A DNA stretch of 64,000 nt, from assembly GCA_039888615.1 (NCBI GenBank), contig JBDQQS010000021.1; one strand, 5' to 3'. Numbering within the stretch: position 1 is the stretch's first letter; each line of letters begins with the position of its first letter. The notes beneath the pieces are model-generated. The model was not told where the DNA came from and searched no databases. It was given only the letters and a program-made list of their open reading frames with translations. The stretch is from Flavimaribacter sp039888615 (GTDB lineage: Bacteria > Pseudomonadota > Alphaproteobacteria > Rhizobiales > Rhizobiaceae). Of this stretch, positions 1 to 8,172 are shown in pieces. The position numbers and the translations under genes were made by a program.

Positions 1-19
1 TCGTGTTATCCTGTGCCAT
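1..19 (-). CDS. First codons of an unidentified gene leaving the window
   Basis: On the minus strand an ATG at 19-17 follows a good Shine-Dalgarno (AGGAG, about 8 nt upstream) and opens a frame reading MAQDNT before the window ends. Only six codons are visible, so no product can be named. It lies downstream of the truncated transposase on the same strand, so it may be a second IS-associated gene or the host gene next to the element. The ribosome-binding site is the only real support. Confidence 0.35.
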
Positions 20-93
20 GGTGGCTTCTCCTGTCGGTGGCTGATTCTTCGCAAAACCAGCTTAAGACAGTTCAGAGGCCACCAGCCTCATTC

Positions 94-960
94 TCAAATT
101 TGCGAAAGATTCTGTACGTTATCCAGCGTCCGGTGCAGCCTCTCGACGAAGCCGTTGGATTGTGGCCGGCGGACCCTGGTCGTTCGATGCTCGATACCCT
201 CAAGCTGCAGGAAGAGCTCATAGGGGTGTTTGTCGGGCCGCCCGCAGAACTCCCTTCCATTATCGCTCAGTATGGTTTTGATCTCGCTGCTGTGGGCTTC
301 GAAGAAGGGCAGAACATCCTCGTTGAGAATGTGCACGGCAGTGACAGGCAGCTTGGAAGAGTAGAGTCTGCCCCAGGCATACCGCGAGAAGGTGTCGATG
401 ACGGTCTGCAGATAGACACGTCCCACGCCCTTGAGATGTCCGACCATGAAGGTATCCACGGCTACCAGGTCACCCGTGAAGCGGGTCTCGATGTGTCTTT
501 CGCGGAACTCGGGCGAGAAGCGTTCCAGCAGACGAACCTGCTCATCCGTCAGCCTGATGGCCTGTTTGCCGACATGCTCTTCCAGCCGCAGAAGGCGTTC
601 ATGTCTGGTCAGCAGATTGTGGCGCTGCCAAACGCCGCGCACCCCGCCGGACGAGACCTGAACGCCCTCAAGACACAAGGACTGCGCTACCCGCAGCGGA
701 CCATGCGTGGGATAATCGAGCGCGTATTGCAGAATGGCCTTCTCGACGTCTTCGCTCACCCGGTTTGGATGCGGCCCCTTCGCGCCGGGGAGACGGTCGA
801 GCAGCCCCTGGCTGCCATAGGTCTGATAGTTGCGGCGGATCTCGTAGAACTGCTGCCGCGAATAGCCCATGATGTGGCAGGCCTTCGAGACGTTCGACAG
901 TTCGTGGGCGAGTTGTAGAAGCGACAGCTTGCGCCGTGCTACCTTGTCTTTCGTGGTCAT
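94..960 (-). CDS. IS481-family transposase, C-terminally truncated
   Basis: A 288-residue DDE transposase that would carry out cut-and-paste movement of an insertion sequence. An N-terminal helix-turn-helix (about residues 21-45) precedes an rve/integrase core with the expected acidic triad: D169 (VAVDTF), D233 (LSDNGREF) and E273 (NGFVERLHRTL). IS481 proteins normally continue some 60-80 residues after LHRTL; here the frame stops nine residues later, so the tail is lost by truncation or frameshift and activity is doubtful. The start at 960 is chosen because GGAG lies 6-7 nt upstream; an in-frame ATG at 1041 is less likely. A terminal inverted repeat could not be confirmed at either side, so the element boundaries are undefined. 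Confidence 0.85.
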   Translation of the reverse strand: MTTKDKVARRKLSLLQLAHELSNVSKACHIMGYSRQQFYEIRRNYQTYGSQGLLDRLPGAKGPHPNRVSEDVEKAILQYALDYPTHGPLRVAQSLCLEGVQVSSGGVRGVWQRHNLLTRHERLLRLEEHVGKQAIRLTDEQVRLLERFSPEFRERHIETRFTGDLVAVDTFMVGHLKGVGRVYLQTVIDTFSRYAWGRLYSSKLPVTAVHILNEDVLPFFEAHSSEIKTILSDNGREFCGRPDKHPYELFLQLEGIEHRTTRVRRPQSNGFVERLHRTLDNVQNLSQI

Positions 961-1219
961 GGTGTGCTCCGGTTCGATAAAATTGAGGTGCAATTCAATC
1001 TTACCGCCCAGAGGCAGCATGGCCACGCCTCGCATGGCCAATCTGTCAGGTGATTACCGTATCAACACAACAAAGATTAAAAGATTACGGTGACAGTTTA
1101 CTCAATCCCAAATTCCGTTCTGGCCTCCTTCATGACACGAAGCGCGCGCATGGTCATCCAGATCTAATCAATCTCATAAATCAACCCTCCCCACGCGCCG
1201 CAGACGCGGCGCCGACTGG

Positions 1220-1260
1220 ATTCCGGCTCAAGGCCGGAATGAGGAGTGGGGGAGGTTCTG
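1220..1260 (+). repeat. Short palindromic intergenic repeat, copy 1
   Basis: The core is ATTCCGG-7 nt-CCGGAAT (1220-1240), followed by a conserved tail GAGGAGTGGGGGAGGTTCTG. The same core and tail recur at 1327 and 1512 in the same orientation. This is typical of interspersed extragenic palindromes whose RNA would fold as a stem-loop. Confidence 0.7.
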
Positions 1261-1326
1261 GCTTCATAACACCCACCGTATTCGCGGCTCGTGATCGCTT
1301 CGGGCCGCACGCATCCTGATATCGTC

Positions 1327-1366
1327 TGCCGGCTCAAGCCCGCCGTGAGGAGTGTGAGAGGTCCTG
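1327..1366 (+). repeat. Short palindromic intergenic repeat, copy 2 (degenerate)
   Basis: It shares GCCGGCTCAAG and the tail GTGAGGAGTGTGAGAGGTCC with the other two copies, but the right arm of the palindrome has diverged (CCCGCCG in place of GCCGGAA). Confidence 0.6.
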
Positions 1367-1511
1367 TTGCTACAAAACCTTCCATATTGCCGGACTCACG
1401 CGTCTTCGGGCTGAACGCAACAAGAAGCCGATTGGATTCCTGTGTGTCGACTTAGTGCCATATTGGATGCGGGCGGGAGATCGCTGGATTCCAGATCGCT
1501 TGAGATGGCGA

Positions 1512-1552
1512 GCCGGCTCAAGGCCGGAATGAGGAGTGTGGGAGAGATTCTG
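1512..1552 (+). repeat. Short palindromic intergenic repeat, copy 3
   Basis: The core GCCGGCTCAAGGCCGGAATG and tail AGGAGTGTGGGAGAGATTCTG closely match copy 1. The three copies are spaced about 107 and 185 bp apart, all in the same orientation. Confidence 0.7.
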
Positions 1553-1741
1553 ACGCACAACATTTTCAGGGTTTGCGGATACGCGGGAGCGGCTGACCGG
1601 ACGCATGCGGCTATCGTCGGACTCTCGTCAGATGCGGCGGAAGGCCGGCGATACCGGATTGAAAAACTATAGCCTGCAGGGGAAGCAAACCGCCCCTGGC
1701 GTCGGTGTTCGGAGACAATCCTCTCCCTGCAGCCAATTGTC

Positions 1742-1799
1742 GTCATTATTCGTGACCAACGACTTCCTTGTCCGGTAATGTGGCAGGCGTAATAATGAC
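1742..1799. repeat. 9-bp perfect inverted repeat, 40-bp spacer
   Basis: GTCATTATT (1742-1750) and AATAATGAC (1791-1799) are exact reverse complements, 30 bp upstream of the acyl-CoA ligase start. It could be an operator pair, the stem of a leader RNA, or the ends of a small mobile remnant. A T-run (CTTTTTTC) follows directly, so a terminator is also possible. Confidence 0.4.
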
Positions 1800-1828
1800 C
1801 TTTTTTCGCTATTCGGATTAATGTCAGA

Positions 1829-3358
1829 ATGGTTCAATTGGATAATTCGTTTCTTGCCTGCGCTCTTGCATCCGATGACCGCCTGGCGCTTCTCGCGCCG
1901 GAGAGACCCGCCTGCTCCCATGAAGCGTTGCGGCGCTCCTCCAGGGCGGTCTTTGACGAACTGGCGGGGCTTGGCGTTGGTCGCGGCGACGCCGTGGCGA
2001 TTGTCATGCCCAACGGTCCGGAACTCGTTGCGATCCTGCTTGCCACCATGTCCGTGGCGTCGGCCGCGCCGCTCAATCCCGCCTACACGGAATCCGAACT
2101 TCGTTTTTATCTCGAGGATCTGAACGCGAAGCTGCTGATCTGCCCGGCGGCGGGGTTTGACGCCGTGCAGTTCGTCGCTTCGTCGCTTGAAATTCCTGTG
2201 ATGACGGTGGATTTCGACACCGCTTCGGCCTGCGGCGTCGTATCGATGACGGCGACGGCGCATGCGGATCCGGCGACAGAAACCGCGGCGCATAACGAAG
2301 CGGACGACGTCATTTTGCTGCTGCACACATCCGGCACGACGGCAAAGCCGAAGCTTGTCGGGCTGTCGCGCAGCAACATCGAGGCGTCGATGGCCAATAT
2401 CCGGTCGACCCTCGAACTAGGGCCGGAGGACACGGGTCTCTGCGTCATGCCGCTGTTTCATATTCACGGCATCGTCGCGACGGTGCTCGCTCCGCTGAGC
2501 GCGGGCGGATCGATCGTCTGCACGCCCGGCTTCAACGCCTTGCAGTTTTTCCGCTGGGCCGACGCCTTCAGGCCAAGCTGGTATTCGGCAGTGCCCACCA
2601 TGCACCAGGCGATTGCAGCGCGCGCATCGCGCAACACGGAGATCGTGGAACGCCTGCAACTGCGGTTCGTTCGCTGCTCTTCCGCCGCCATGCCGATCGT
2701 GACGCTGGAAGCGCTGGAACAGATTTTCCGCTGTCCGGTCATCGAAGCCTACGGCATGACGGAAGCCGCCCACCAGATTACCAGCAACCAGCTGCCGCCC
2801 GGCGCCCGGAAACCGGGCAGCGTTGGATGGCCTGCGACCACCCGTGTCGCCATCATGGATGAAGCGGGGCGTATTCTCGACGCCGACGAGACGGGAGAGA
2901 TCGTCATTGCGGGCGAGAATATTCACGCCGGCTATATCGATGCGCCGGAAGCCAACAGAACGGCATTCGCCGATGGCTGGTTTCGAACCGGCGACCAGGG
3001 ACGCCTCGACGAGGACGGCTGCCTGACGATCACCGGCCGCCTCAAGGAAATCATCAATCGCGGCGGCGAAAAGATCGCGCCCCTCGAACTCGACAACATC
3101 CTGTTGCGACATCCAGACATTGTCGAGGCGATCGCCTTTGCAGCGCCGCATGATCGACTGGGCGAGGACATCGCTGCGGCGATCGTCCGCCTGGAAAATT
3201 CGCGGCTCGGCGAAGATGAGGTGCGCGACTATCTGGCCGACAAGGTTGCCGCCTTCAAGATTCCTGGAACCATCCTGTTCGTCGATGAAATTCCGAAAGG
3301 CGCAACCGGAAAAATTCAGCGCCTGAACCTTGCGAAGCAGATGGGATTAAGCGAATAG
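1829..3358 (+). CDS. AMP-forming acyl-CoA ligase, oxalyl-CoA-synthetase-like
   Basis: A 509-residue ANL-superfamily ligase, expected to adenylate a carboxylate and transfer it to CoA. Visible motifs are the phosphate-binding loop LLHTSGTTAKPK (about residues 168-179), the aromatic motif YGMTEAAH, the hinge region GWFRTGDQGRLDEDGCL with ITGRLKEIINRGGEKIAP, and the C-terminal lysine motif PKGATGKIQR. The stretch SNQLPPGARKPGSVG matches the plant/yeast AAE3/Pcs60 oxalyl-CoA synthetases as I recall them, which is why oxalate is suggested. Substrate assignment is inference; a medium-chain acyl or aromatic acid remains possible. The gene stands alone with no oxalyl-CoA decarboxylase beside it. The start is uncertain because only a weak ribosome-binding site precedes it. 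Confidence 0.8.
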   Translation: MVQLDNSFLACALASDDRLALLAPERPACSHEALRRSSRAVFDELAGLGVGRGDAVAIVMPNGPELVAILLATMSVASAAPLNPAYTESELRFYLEDLNAKLLICPAAGFDAVQFVASSLEIPVMTVDFDTASACGVVSMTATAHADPATETAAHNEADDVILLLHTSGTTAKPKLVGLSRSNIEASMANIRSTLELGPEDTGLCVMPLFHIHGIVATVLAPLSAGGSIVCTPGFNALQFFRWADAFRPSWYSAVPTMHQAIAARASRNTEIVERLQLRFVRCSSAAMPIVTLEALEQIFRCPVIEAYGMTEAAHQITSNQLPPGARKPGSVGWPATTRVAIMDEAGRILDADETGEIVIAGENIHAGYIDAPEANRTAFADGWFRTGDQGRLDEDGCLTITGRLKEIINRGGEKIAPLELDNILLRHPDIVEAIAFAAPHDRLGEDIAAAIVRLENSRLGEDEVRDYLADKVAAFKIPGTILFVDEIPKGATGKIQRLNLAKQMGLSE

Positions 3359-3565
3359 CAGTATCGCAGCCTCAATGAGCGCCACGTTCAATTATTCCGA
3401 TCGTTACTTCCGTTTGTTGCTGGTTGTTCGATAGCAACACACACTATTTATTCGGGCAGTTTCTCCAGATTCTGTTGCTATTTGCCACACCGGCCAGTAA
3501 CCGAAACCTCTCTGCAAGACAAAGCGGCTTGTATACCAAGATCGAGAAGTTTCAGGATCCAGGCG

Positions 3566-4867
3566 ATGGCTCGCAAGCTGGTGGAATCGGTAAAGAACGC
3601 TGTCGCCGGCAAAAACAGCCCCGTGCGCAAGACCGTCCGCTATGTCCGCAAGGACTGGCGCCGGACCGCAGGCAAGATCCGCAGACGCTATATCAACTAT
3701 GACGCCGTTGTGGGCATTACCGGAAGCGCCGGAAAGTCGACCACGGCGCGCCTCGTCGGCGCGATCCTGCAGACGCAGGCTCCCACGCGAACGGCTTTCG
3801 GGGTAAACACCTATCTCGGCATCGTCAAGCGCTTCACCAAGGCCCGTCGCGGTGAGAAATACTGGGTTCAGGAACTGAGCGGTCATGAACGAACCGATCT
3901 TCTGAAACAGATCAGGTTTGTGAGACCAACAATCGGCATCGTGACCACCATCGGCCTGGATCACATCTCGACCCATCGCAACCAGGACGAGATCGCCGAT
4001 GTGAAGGCGCAGCTCGTCGAATTGCTCGATCCGGGACACATCGCCATTCTGAATGCGGATGACGAACGGATCATCGCCATGGCGACACGAACCAAAGCCC
4101 GCGTTTTGAGCTACGGGACGTCGGAATCCGCGGATGTGCGGATGGTGTCCGCGCAAAGCGGTTTGCCGCGTCGACTGAGCCTGACGGTGAAGGCCGGCGA
4201 ACAGACGATCGACATCCAGACACAGTTTCCCGGGGATCGCTGGATCACCTGCATCCTGGCGGCCATCGCCTGCGGCCACGCCATGGGCGTTCCGCTGGAC
4301 GCGTGCGCCAAGGCGATCTCAGGCGTAGAGCCGGAGATATACAAGGACTCCGTTCACGAGAAGAACGGCGTGACCGTCGTCCTCGACACGTTCAAGGCTC
4401 CCAACTGGAGCATCCCCACAAGCATGGAAATCGTGAAGGCTGCGGCGTCTGCGCACAAGATCGCCGTGATCGGCACCATATCCGACTACCAGGGGACGGC
4501 GCGGACGCGGTATCGCAGGGCGGCGGAAGCCGCGCTGGACGCCGCCGACGAGGTGATATTCTACGGACCCCAGAGCGACAGGATCAGGCGCCTGTTGCCG
4601 CAGCATCCGGGTCGCCTTTTCGCCATCACCGAATTCGAGGATCTGCGCAGCCATCTTGAGAGCCGCCTCAGGCGCGGATCGATGCTTTACATCAAAGCCT
4701 CCGGCGCCGATCACCTTGAGCGCATCTGGCACGCTTTCGACAGCCCGATCTCGTGCGGACTGACCAAGTGCAAGCAGCTTTACACCTGCATTGAATGCAA
4801 ACGCCTGCGCGCGAAGCGAAAGCCGGCGATGATTACGCTCGAAGCGCCGCAAGCGCGGGCGATGTAG
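3566..4867 (+). CDS. Orphan Mur-ligase-family protein with Cys-rich tail
   Basis: A 433-residue ATP-dependent amide ligase related to MurF and other Mur ligases. After a basic N-terminus (about residues 1-45) comes the P-loop GITGSAGKST (50-59), then VQELSGHE, GIVTTIGLDHIS, and the later Mur-ligase motif LNADDE. It lacks the N-terminal UDP-sugar-binding domain of MurD/E/F, so the acceptor is unknown. The C-terminus carries four cysteines (C397, C402, C408, C411; spacing C-x4-C-x5-C-x2-C), a possible zinc site, followed by a basic stretch. No dcw genes are nearby. The start at 3566 is preferred over an upstream ATG at 3482 because AGGA precedes it and homology begins later. Confidence 0.75.
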   Translation: MARKLVESVKNAVAGKNSPVRKTVRYVRKDWRRTAGKIRRRYINYDAVVGITGSAGKSTTARLVGAILQTQAPTRTAFGVNTYLGIVKRFTKARRGEKYWVQELSGHERTDLLKQIRFVRPTIGIVTTIGLDHISTHRNQDEIADVKAQLVELLDPGHIAILNADDERIIAMATRTKARVLSYGTSESADVRMVSAQSGLPRRLSLTVKAGEQTIDIQTQFPGDRWITCILAAIACGHAMGVPLDACAKAISGVEPEIYKDSVHEKNGVTVVLDTFKAPNWSIPTSMEIVKAAASAHKIAVIGTISDYQGTARTRYRRAAEAALDAADEVIFYGPQSDRIRRLLPQHPGRLFAITEFEDLRSHLESRLRRGSMLYIKASGADHLERIWHAFDSPISCGLTKCKQLYTCIECKRLRAKRKPAMITLEAPQARAM

Positions 4868-4885
4868 CGGCGTTTGGGCCCTTCG

Positions 4886-5527
4886 TTATCTGCACGCGCT
4901 GATCTCGCCCTGGCCCTCGAGGCAGGTCTTGACCGCCGGCAGCGCGAGGACGCCGTCGTGGCAGCGTTTCACTGCGGGCGACGCCGACAGCAATGCGTCG
5001 ACCGGCTGATACCAGGTGACGAGCATGGTCATGAAGATGTCGAGAATCGTGGGTTCGTCGCCGACGAAGTACGGGCCGTTCTTCGACAGGTGGTTTTCCA
5101 CGAGCGCCCAGCGGTCCTTTAGATCACTGGTCGCCTGCGCGTTGACGGAGGCCTTGAGCGCCGGGTCCTGCACATAGCGCTCCGGATAGTAATACCGCTT
5201 GTAGGCTTCCTGGACGGACGTCGCGAGATACATCAGCCACCGCAGGAATTCGGGACGGTCCGGGTGACCGGGCGCGGGCGACAGGTTTGACTGCGGATGC
5301 AGGTCGGCGAGATAAAGGCAGATCGCCGCCGCCTCCGTCATGATCCTTCCGTCCGGCAAACGCAGGGCGGGCACCCTGCCCGCCGGATTGACCGCCAGAT
5401 AGTCCTGCGTGCGGTGCATGCCCTTCGCAATGTCCGTTTCGACAAGCCTGTAGGGCAGTTGCAGCGTCTCCAGCACGATATGCGGGGCGAGGCAGGCCGT
5501 TCCCGAAGAATAGTAGAGTTCGTACAA
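4886..5527 (-). CDS. Glutathione S-transferase
   Basis: A 213-residue cytosolic GST. The thioredoxin-like N-terminal domain (about 1-80) begins ELYYSSGTACLAPHIVLE and holds the cis-proline motif GRVPALRLPDG and the glutathione-gamma-glutamyl contact TEAAAICLYLAD; an all-helical C-terminal domain follows. The start is TTG, 13 nt after the stop of the sugar-acid dehydratase; the next residues match GST N-termini directly, which supports this unusual start. It is the last gene of the probable operon beginning at the FadR-type regulator. The substrate is unknown; conjugation or isomerisation of a reactive intermediate of that pathway would fit. Confidence 0.85.
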   Translation of the reverse strand: MYELYYSSGTACLAPHIVLETLQLPYRLVETDIAKGMHRTQDYLAVNPAGRVPALRLPDGRIMTEAAAICLYLADLHPQSNLSPAPGHPDRPEFLRWLMYLATSVQEAYKRYYYPERYVQDPALKASVNAQATSDLKDRWALVENHLSKNGPYFVGDEPTILDIFMTMLVTWYQPVDALLSASPAVKRCHDGVLALPAVKTCLEGQGEISACR

Positions 5528-5540
5528 CGGCCTGCTATCC

Positions 5541-7343
5541 TCAGTGATTGTCCCGCGGCACGCCTTTGGATGCTATCTTCTGGTATTTGACGGCGGGTTT
5601 GAGAACCATGCCGTCGGAAAGCTGGTCGACGAAGGCGCGCTGCAGCTCCTGCCAGGGCGTCTGGGACTCCGGATACTTGTAGCCGCCTTCCGCCTCCAGC
5701 GCGGCGCGGCGTGCGGCGATCTCGGCGTCGTCCACGAGAATGTCCGCCTCGCCCTTTCGCAGATCGATGCGCACGCGGTCGCCGGTCTTCAGCAGCGCGA
5801 GATTGCCGCCGGCGGCGGCTTCAGGCGAGGCGTTGAGGATCGAGGGCGAACCGGAGGTGCCCGACTGGCGACCGTCGCCGATGCAGGGCAGTTCCGTTAT
5901 GCCCTTCTTGATGAGATAGTCGGGCGCGCGCATGTTGACGACCTCGGCCGCGCCCGGATAGCCGATCGGCCCCGTGCCGCGAATGAAGAGCAGGCAGCGC
6001 TCGTCGATCTCCAGCGCCGGGTCGTCGATCCGGTGGTGATAGTCTTCCGGCCCGTCGAAGACGATCGCCCTTCCCTCAAACGCGTCGGGGTCCTGCGGGT
6101 CCGACAGGTAGCGCTTGCGGAAATCGTCCGAGATCACGCTGAGCTTCATGATCGCGGAATCGAAGATGTTGCCGCGCATGACCTTGAAGCCGGCCTTTTT
6201 CGTCAGGGCCGTGTCGAAGTCGCGGATGACGTCGGTATTGGCGATCTTCGCCTCGCGGCAATTGTCGCCCATGGGCTTGCCGTTTGCGGTGACGGCGCCT
6301 TCGTTGATCAGGCCGTGCTTCATGAGTTCGGCGACAACGGCGCGCACGCCGCCGGCGCGGTGAAAATCCTCGCTGAGATATTTTCCGGCCGGCTGCAGGT
6401 TGACCAGCAGCGGCACGTCGAGGCCGTGCGTCTCCCAGTCGGCGAGGTTCAGATCGACGCCGATGTGCCGGGCGATGGCGTTGATGTGGATCGGCGCATT
6501 GGTGGAGCCGCCGATCGCCGAATTGACGACGATGACGTTCTCGAAGGCCTCGCGCGTCATGATATCGGACGGCTTCAGGTCCTCATGCACCATCTCGACG
6601 ATGCGCTTGCCCGTGCGGTAGGCTATCTGGCCGCGCTCCCGGTAGGGCGCGGGAATGGACGCGCAGCCCGGCAGCGACATGCCCAGCGCCTCGGCCAGCG
6701 AGTTCATGGTGGAGGCCGTGCCCATCGTGTTGCAATAACCGGCTGACGGCGCGGATTCGGCCACCATGCCGATGAACTCTTCGTCGTCGATGGTTCCCGC
6801 AGAAAGCAGCTTGCGCGCTTCCCAGACGATGGTGCCCGACCCGCAGCGGTCGCCGTTGAACCAGCCGTTGAGCATCGGCCCGCCGGACAGGACAATCGCC
6901 GGGATGTCCACGGTGGCGGCCGCCATCAGGCAGGCCGGCGTGGTCTTGTCGCAGCCGGTTGTCAGCACCACGCCGTCGATCGGGTAGCCGTAGAGGAGTT
7001 CGACGAGCCCGAGATAGGCGAGATTGCGGTCGAGCGAGGCAGTCGGTCGCTTGCCGGTCTCCTGGATCGGATGAACCGGAAACTCGATGGCGATGCCGCC
7101 GGCCTCTCGGATCCCCTCGCGCACGCGCTTGGCGAGCTCCAGATGCGGACGATTGCAGGGGGAAAGATCGGAGCCGGTCTGGGCGATGCCGATGATCGGC
7201 CTGCCGCTGCGAAGTTCTTCCGGCGTCAGCCCGAAATTGAGATAGCGCTCTAGATAAATCGCCGTCATGCCCGGATTGTCCGGGTTGTCGAACCATTCCT
7301 GGGAACGCAGCCTTGCGCCGTTTTTGCTGGGTGTATCCGCCAT
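5541..7343 (-). CDS. IlvD/Edd-family sugar-acid (pentonate-type) dehydratase
   Basis: A 600-residue Fe-S dehydratase that removes water from a 2,3-dihydroxy acid to give a 2-keto-3-deoxy acid. Probable cluster ligands are the cysteines in LSPCNRPH, TTGCDKTTPAC and AGYCNTMGTA. The motif GDGRQSGTSGSPSILN carries the conserved serine proposed as base. The length and the N-terminal RSQEWFDNPDNPGMTAIYLER resemble xylonate/arabinonate dehydratases more than IlvD (dihydroxyacid dehydratase) or Edd. It follows the ABC importer by 82 bp and precedes the GST by 13 bp, so the imported compound is probably a sugar acid or something converted to one. The exact substrate is inference. Confidence 0.85.
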   Translation of the reverse strand: MADTPSKNGARLRSQEWFDNPDNPGMTAIYLERYLNFGLTPEELRSGRPIIGIAQTGSDLSPCNRPHLELAKRVREGIREAGGIAIEFPVHPIQETGKRPTASLDRNLAYLGLVELLYGYPIDGVVLTTGCDKTTPACLMAAATVDIPAIVLSGGPMLNGWFNGDRCGSGTIVWEARKLLSAGTIDDEEFIGMVAESAPSAGYCNTMGTASTMNSLAEALGMSLPGCASIPAPYRERGQIAYRTGKRIVEMVHEDLKPSDIMTREAFENVIVVNSAIGGSTNAPIHINAIARHIGVDLNLADWETHGLDVPLLVNLQPAGKYLSEDFHRAGGVRAVVAELMKHGLINEGAVTANGKPMGDNCREAKIANTDVIRDFDTALTKKAGFKVMRGNIFDSAIMKLSVISDDFRKRYLSDPQDPDAFEGRAIVFDGPEDYHHRIDDPALEIDERCLLFIRGTGPIGYPGAAEVVNMRAPDYLIKKGITELPCIGDGRQSGTSGSPSILNASPEAAAGGNLALLKTGDRVRIDLRKGEADILVDDAEIAARRAALEAEGGYKYPESQTPWQELQRAFVDQLSDGMVLKPAVKYQKIASKGVPRDNH

Positions 7344-7425
7344 ATCTCAATGCCTGTCGTTTGTGTGGACACCTTCCATAGCAGGCAACTTGCGTCCGGT
7401 CCATTTTCCCGGAATTCAATGGCCC

Positions 7426-8172
7426 CTACTCGTGCTTGAGCACCAGCTTCTCGACCCCGACAACGATAAGGAAGAGGACGATCGACAGGCAGGAGGACAG
7501 CACGATCGCGGCGTAGAGCCGGTCGGACTGATAGTTGAAGGACGCCTGGATGATCAGCGCGCCGAGCCCCTTGTCCGAACCGATCCACTCGCCGACGATG
7601 GCGCCGATGACGGCGGTCGCCGTGGCGATCCTGAGCGAGGAAAACAGCATCGGCAGGGATCTCGGCAACCGCAGGCGCCAGAAATCGTCCCAGGGCGTGG
7701 CCGACAGGATATGCAGCAGTTCGCGCTCGTTAGACGAGGCCGAATCAAGCCCGCGGATCATGTTGACGAGCGTCGGGAAGAAGCAGATGACGGCGGCGAC
7801 GATGATCTTGGGCGTGAGCCCCAGCCCGAAGATGAGAATGATGATCGGCGAGAGCGCCAGCACGGGGATCGTGTTGAAGAAGAGCACCACCGGGAAATAG
7901 GCGGCCCGGATCGGCGCGCTGTAGACGAAAACGACCGCCATCAGAACCGCCGCCAGATTGCCGATCAGGAAGCCCGAGACGGCCTCGACGACCGTCGTCC
8001 ACACATTGTCGGCAAGCAGCGGCCACTGGTTCGCAAGCACGCTGGCGATGCCGGTCGGCGTCGGCAGGATGTAGGGCGGGATACCGGCGATCGGCACCAG
8101 GAACTGCCATGCGAGAATAATCGAGAGCGGACCAAACACGGGAGCTATGACCGAGCGAAGAAGACCGTTCAC
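7426..8172 (-). CDS. ABC transporter permease, SsuC/TauC type
   Basis: A 248-residue inner-membrane permease with about six transmembrane segments. The EAA-type coupling loop is visible as ELLHILSATPWDDFWRLRLPRSLPMLFSSLR (central part), and the family-typical end GEWIGSDKGLGALI follows. The start overlaps the ATPase stop by 4 nt (ATGA). Together with the ATPase and binding protein upstream it forms an importer of the nitrate/sulfonate/taurine-type family, whose members also carry pyrimidine precursors and other small acids. Its downstream neighbour is a sugar-acid dehydratase, which is unusual for this family. Confidence 0.88.
   Translation of the reverse strand: MNGLLRSVIAPVFGPLSIILAWQFLVPIAGIPPYILPTPTGIASVLANQWPLLADNVWTTVVEAVSGFLIGNLAAVLMAVVFVYSAPIRAAYFPVVLFFNTIPVLALSPIIILIFGLGLTPKIIVAAVICFFPTLVNMIRGLDSASSNERELLHILSATPWDDFWRLRLPRSLPMLFSSLRIATATAVIGAIVGEWIGSDKGLGALIIQASFNYQSDRLYAAIVLSSCLSIVLFLIVVGVEKLVLKHE

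Larger units (their letters stand above)
961..1828. other. Gene-free stretch with short repeats
   Basis: No convincing gene is present in these 868 bases. The part nearest the transposase is probably the remaining left end of the insertion sequence. The rest holds three copies of a short palindromic repeat (listed separately) and a widely spaced inverted repeat just before the acyl-CoA ligase. The small open frames here lack ribosome-binding sites and recognisable protein features. Confidence 0.6.

Noticed and set aside
13..918. 301-codon plus-strand open frame
   Set aside because: Antisense to the transposase, whose DDE motifs and ribosome-binding site are clear.
1205..1560. Possible CRISPR array
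   Set aside because: Only three copies, unequal spacing (about 107 and 185 bp), imperfect repeats and no cas genes; they are palindromic dispersed repeats.
5544..6746. 400-codon plus-strand open frame
   Set aside because: Antisense to the sugar-acid dehydratase.
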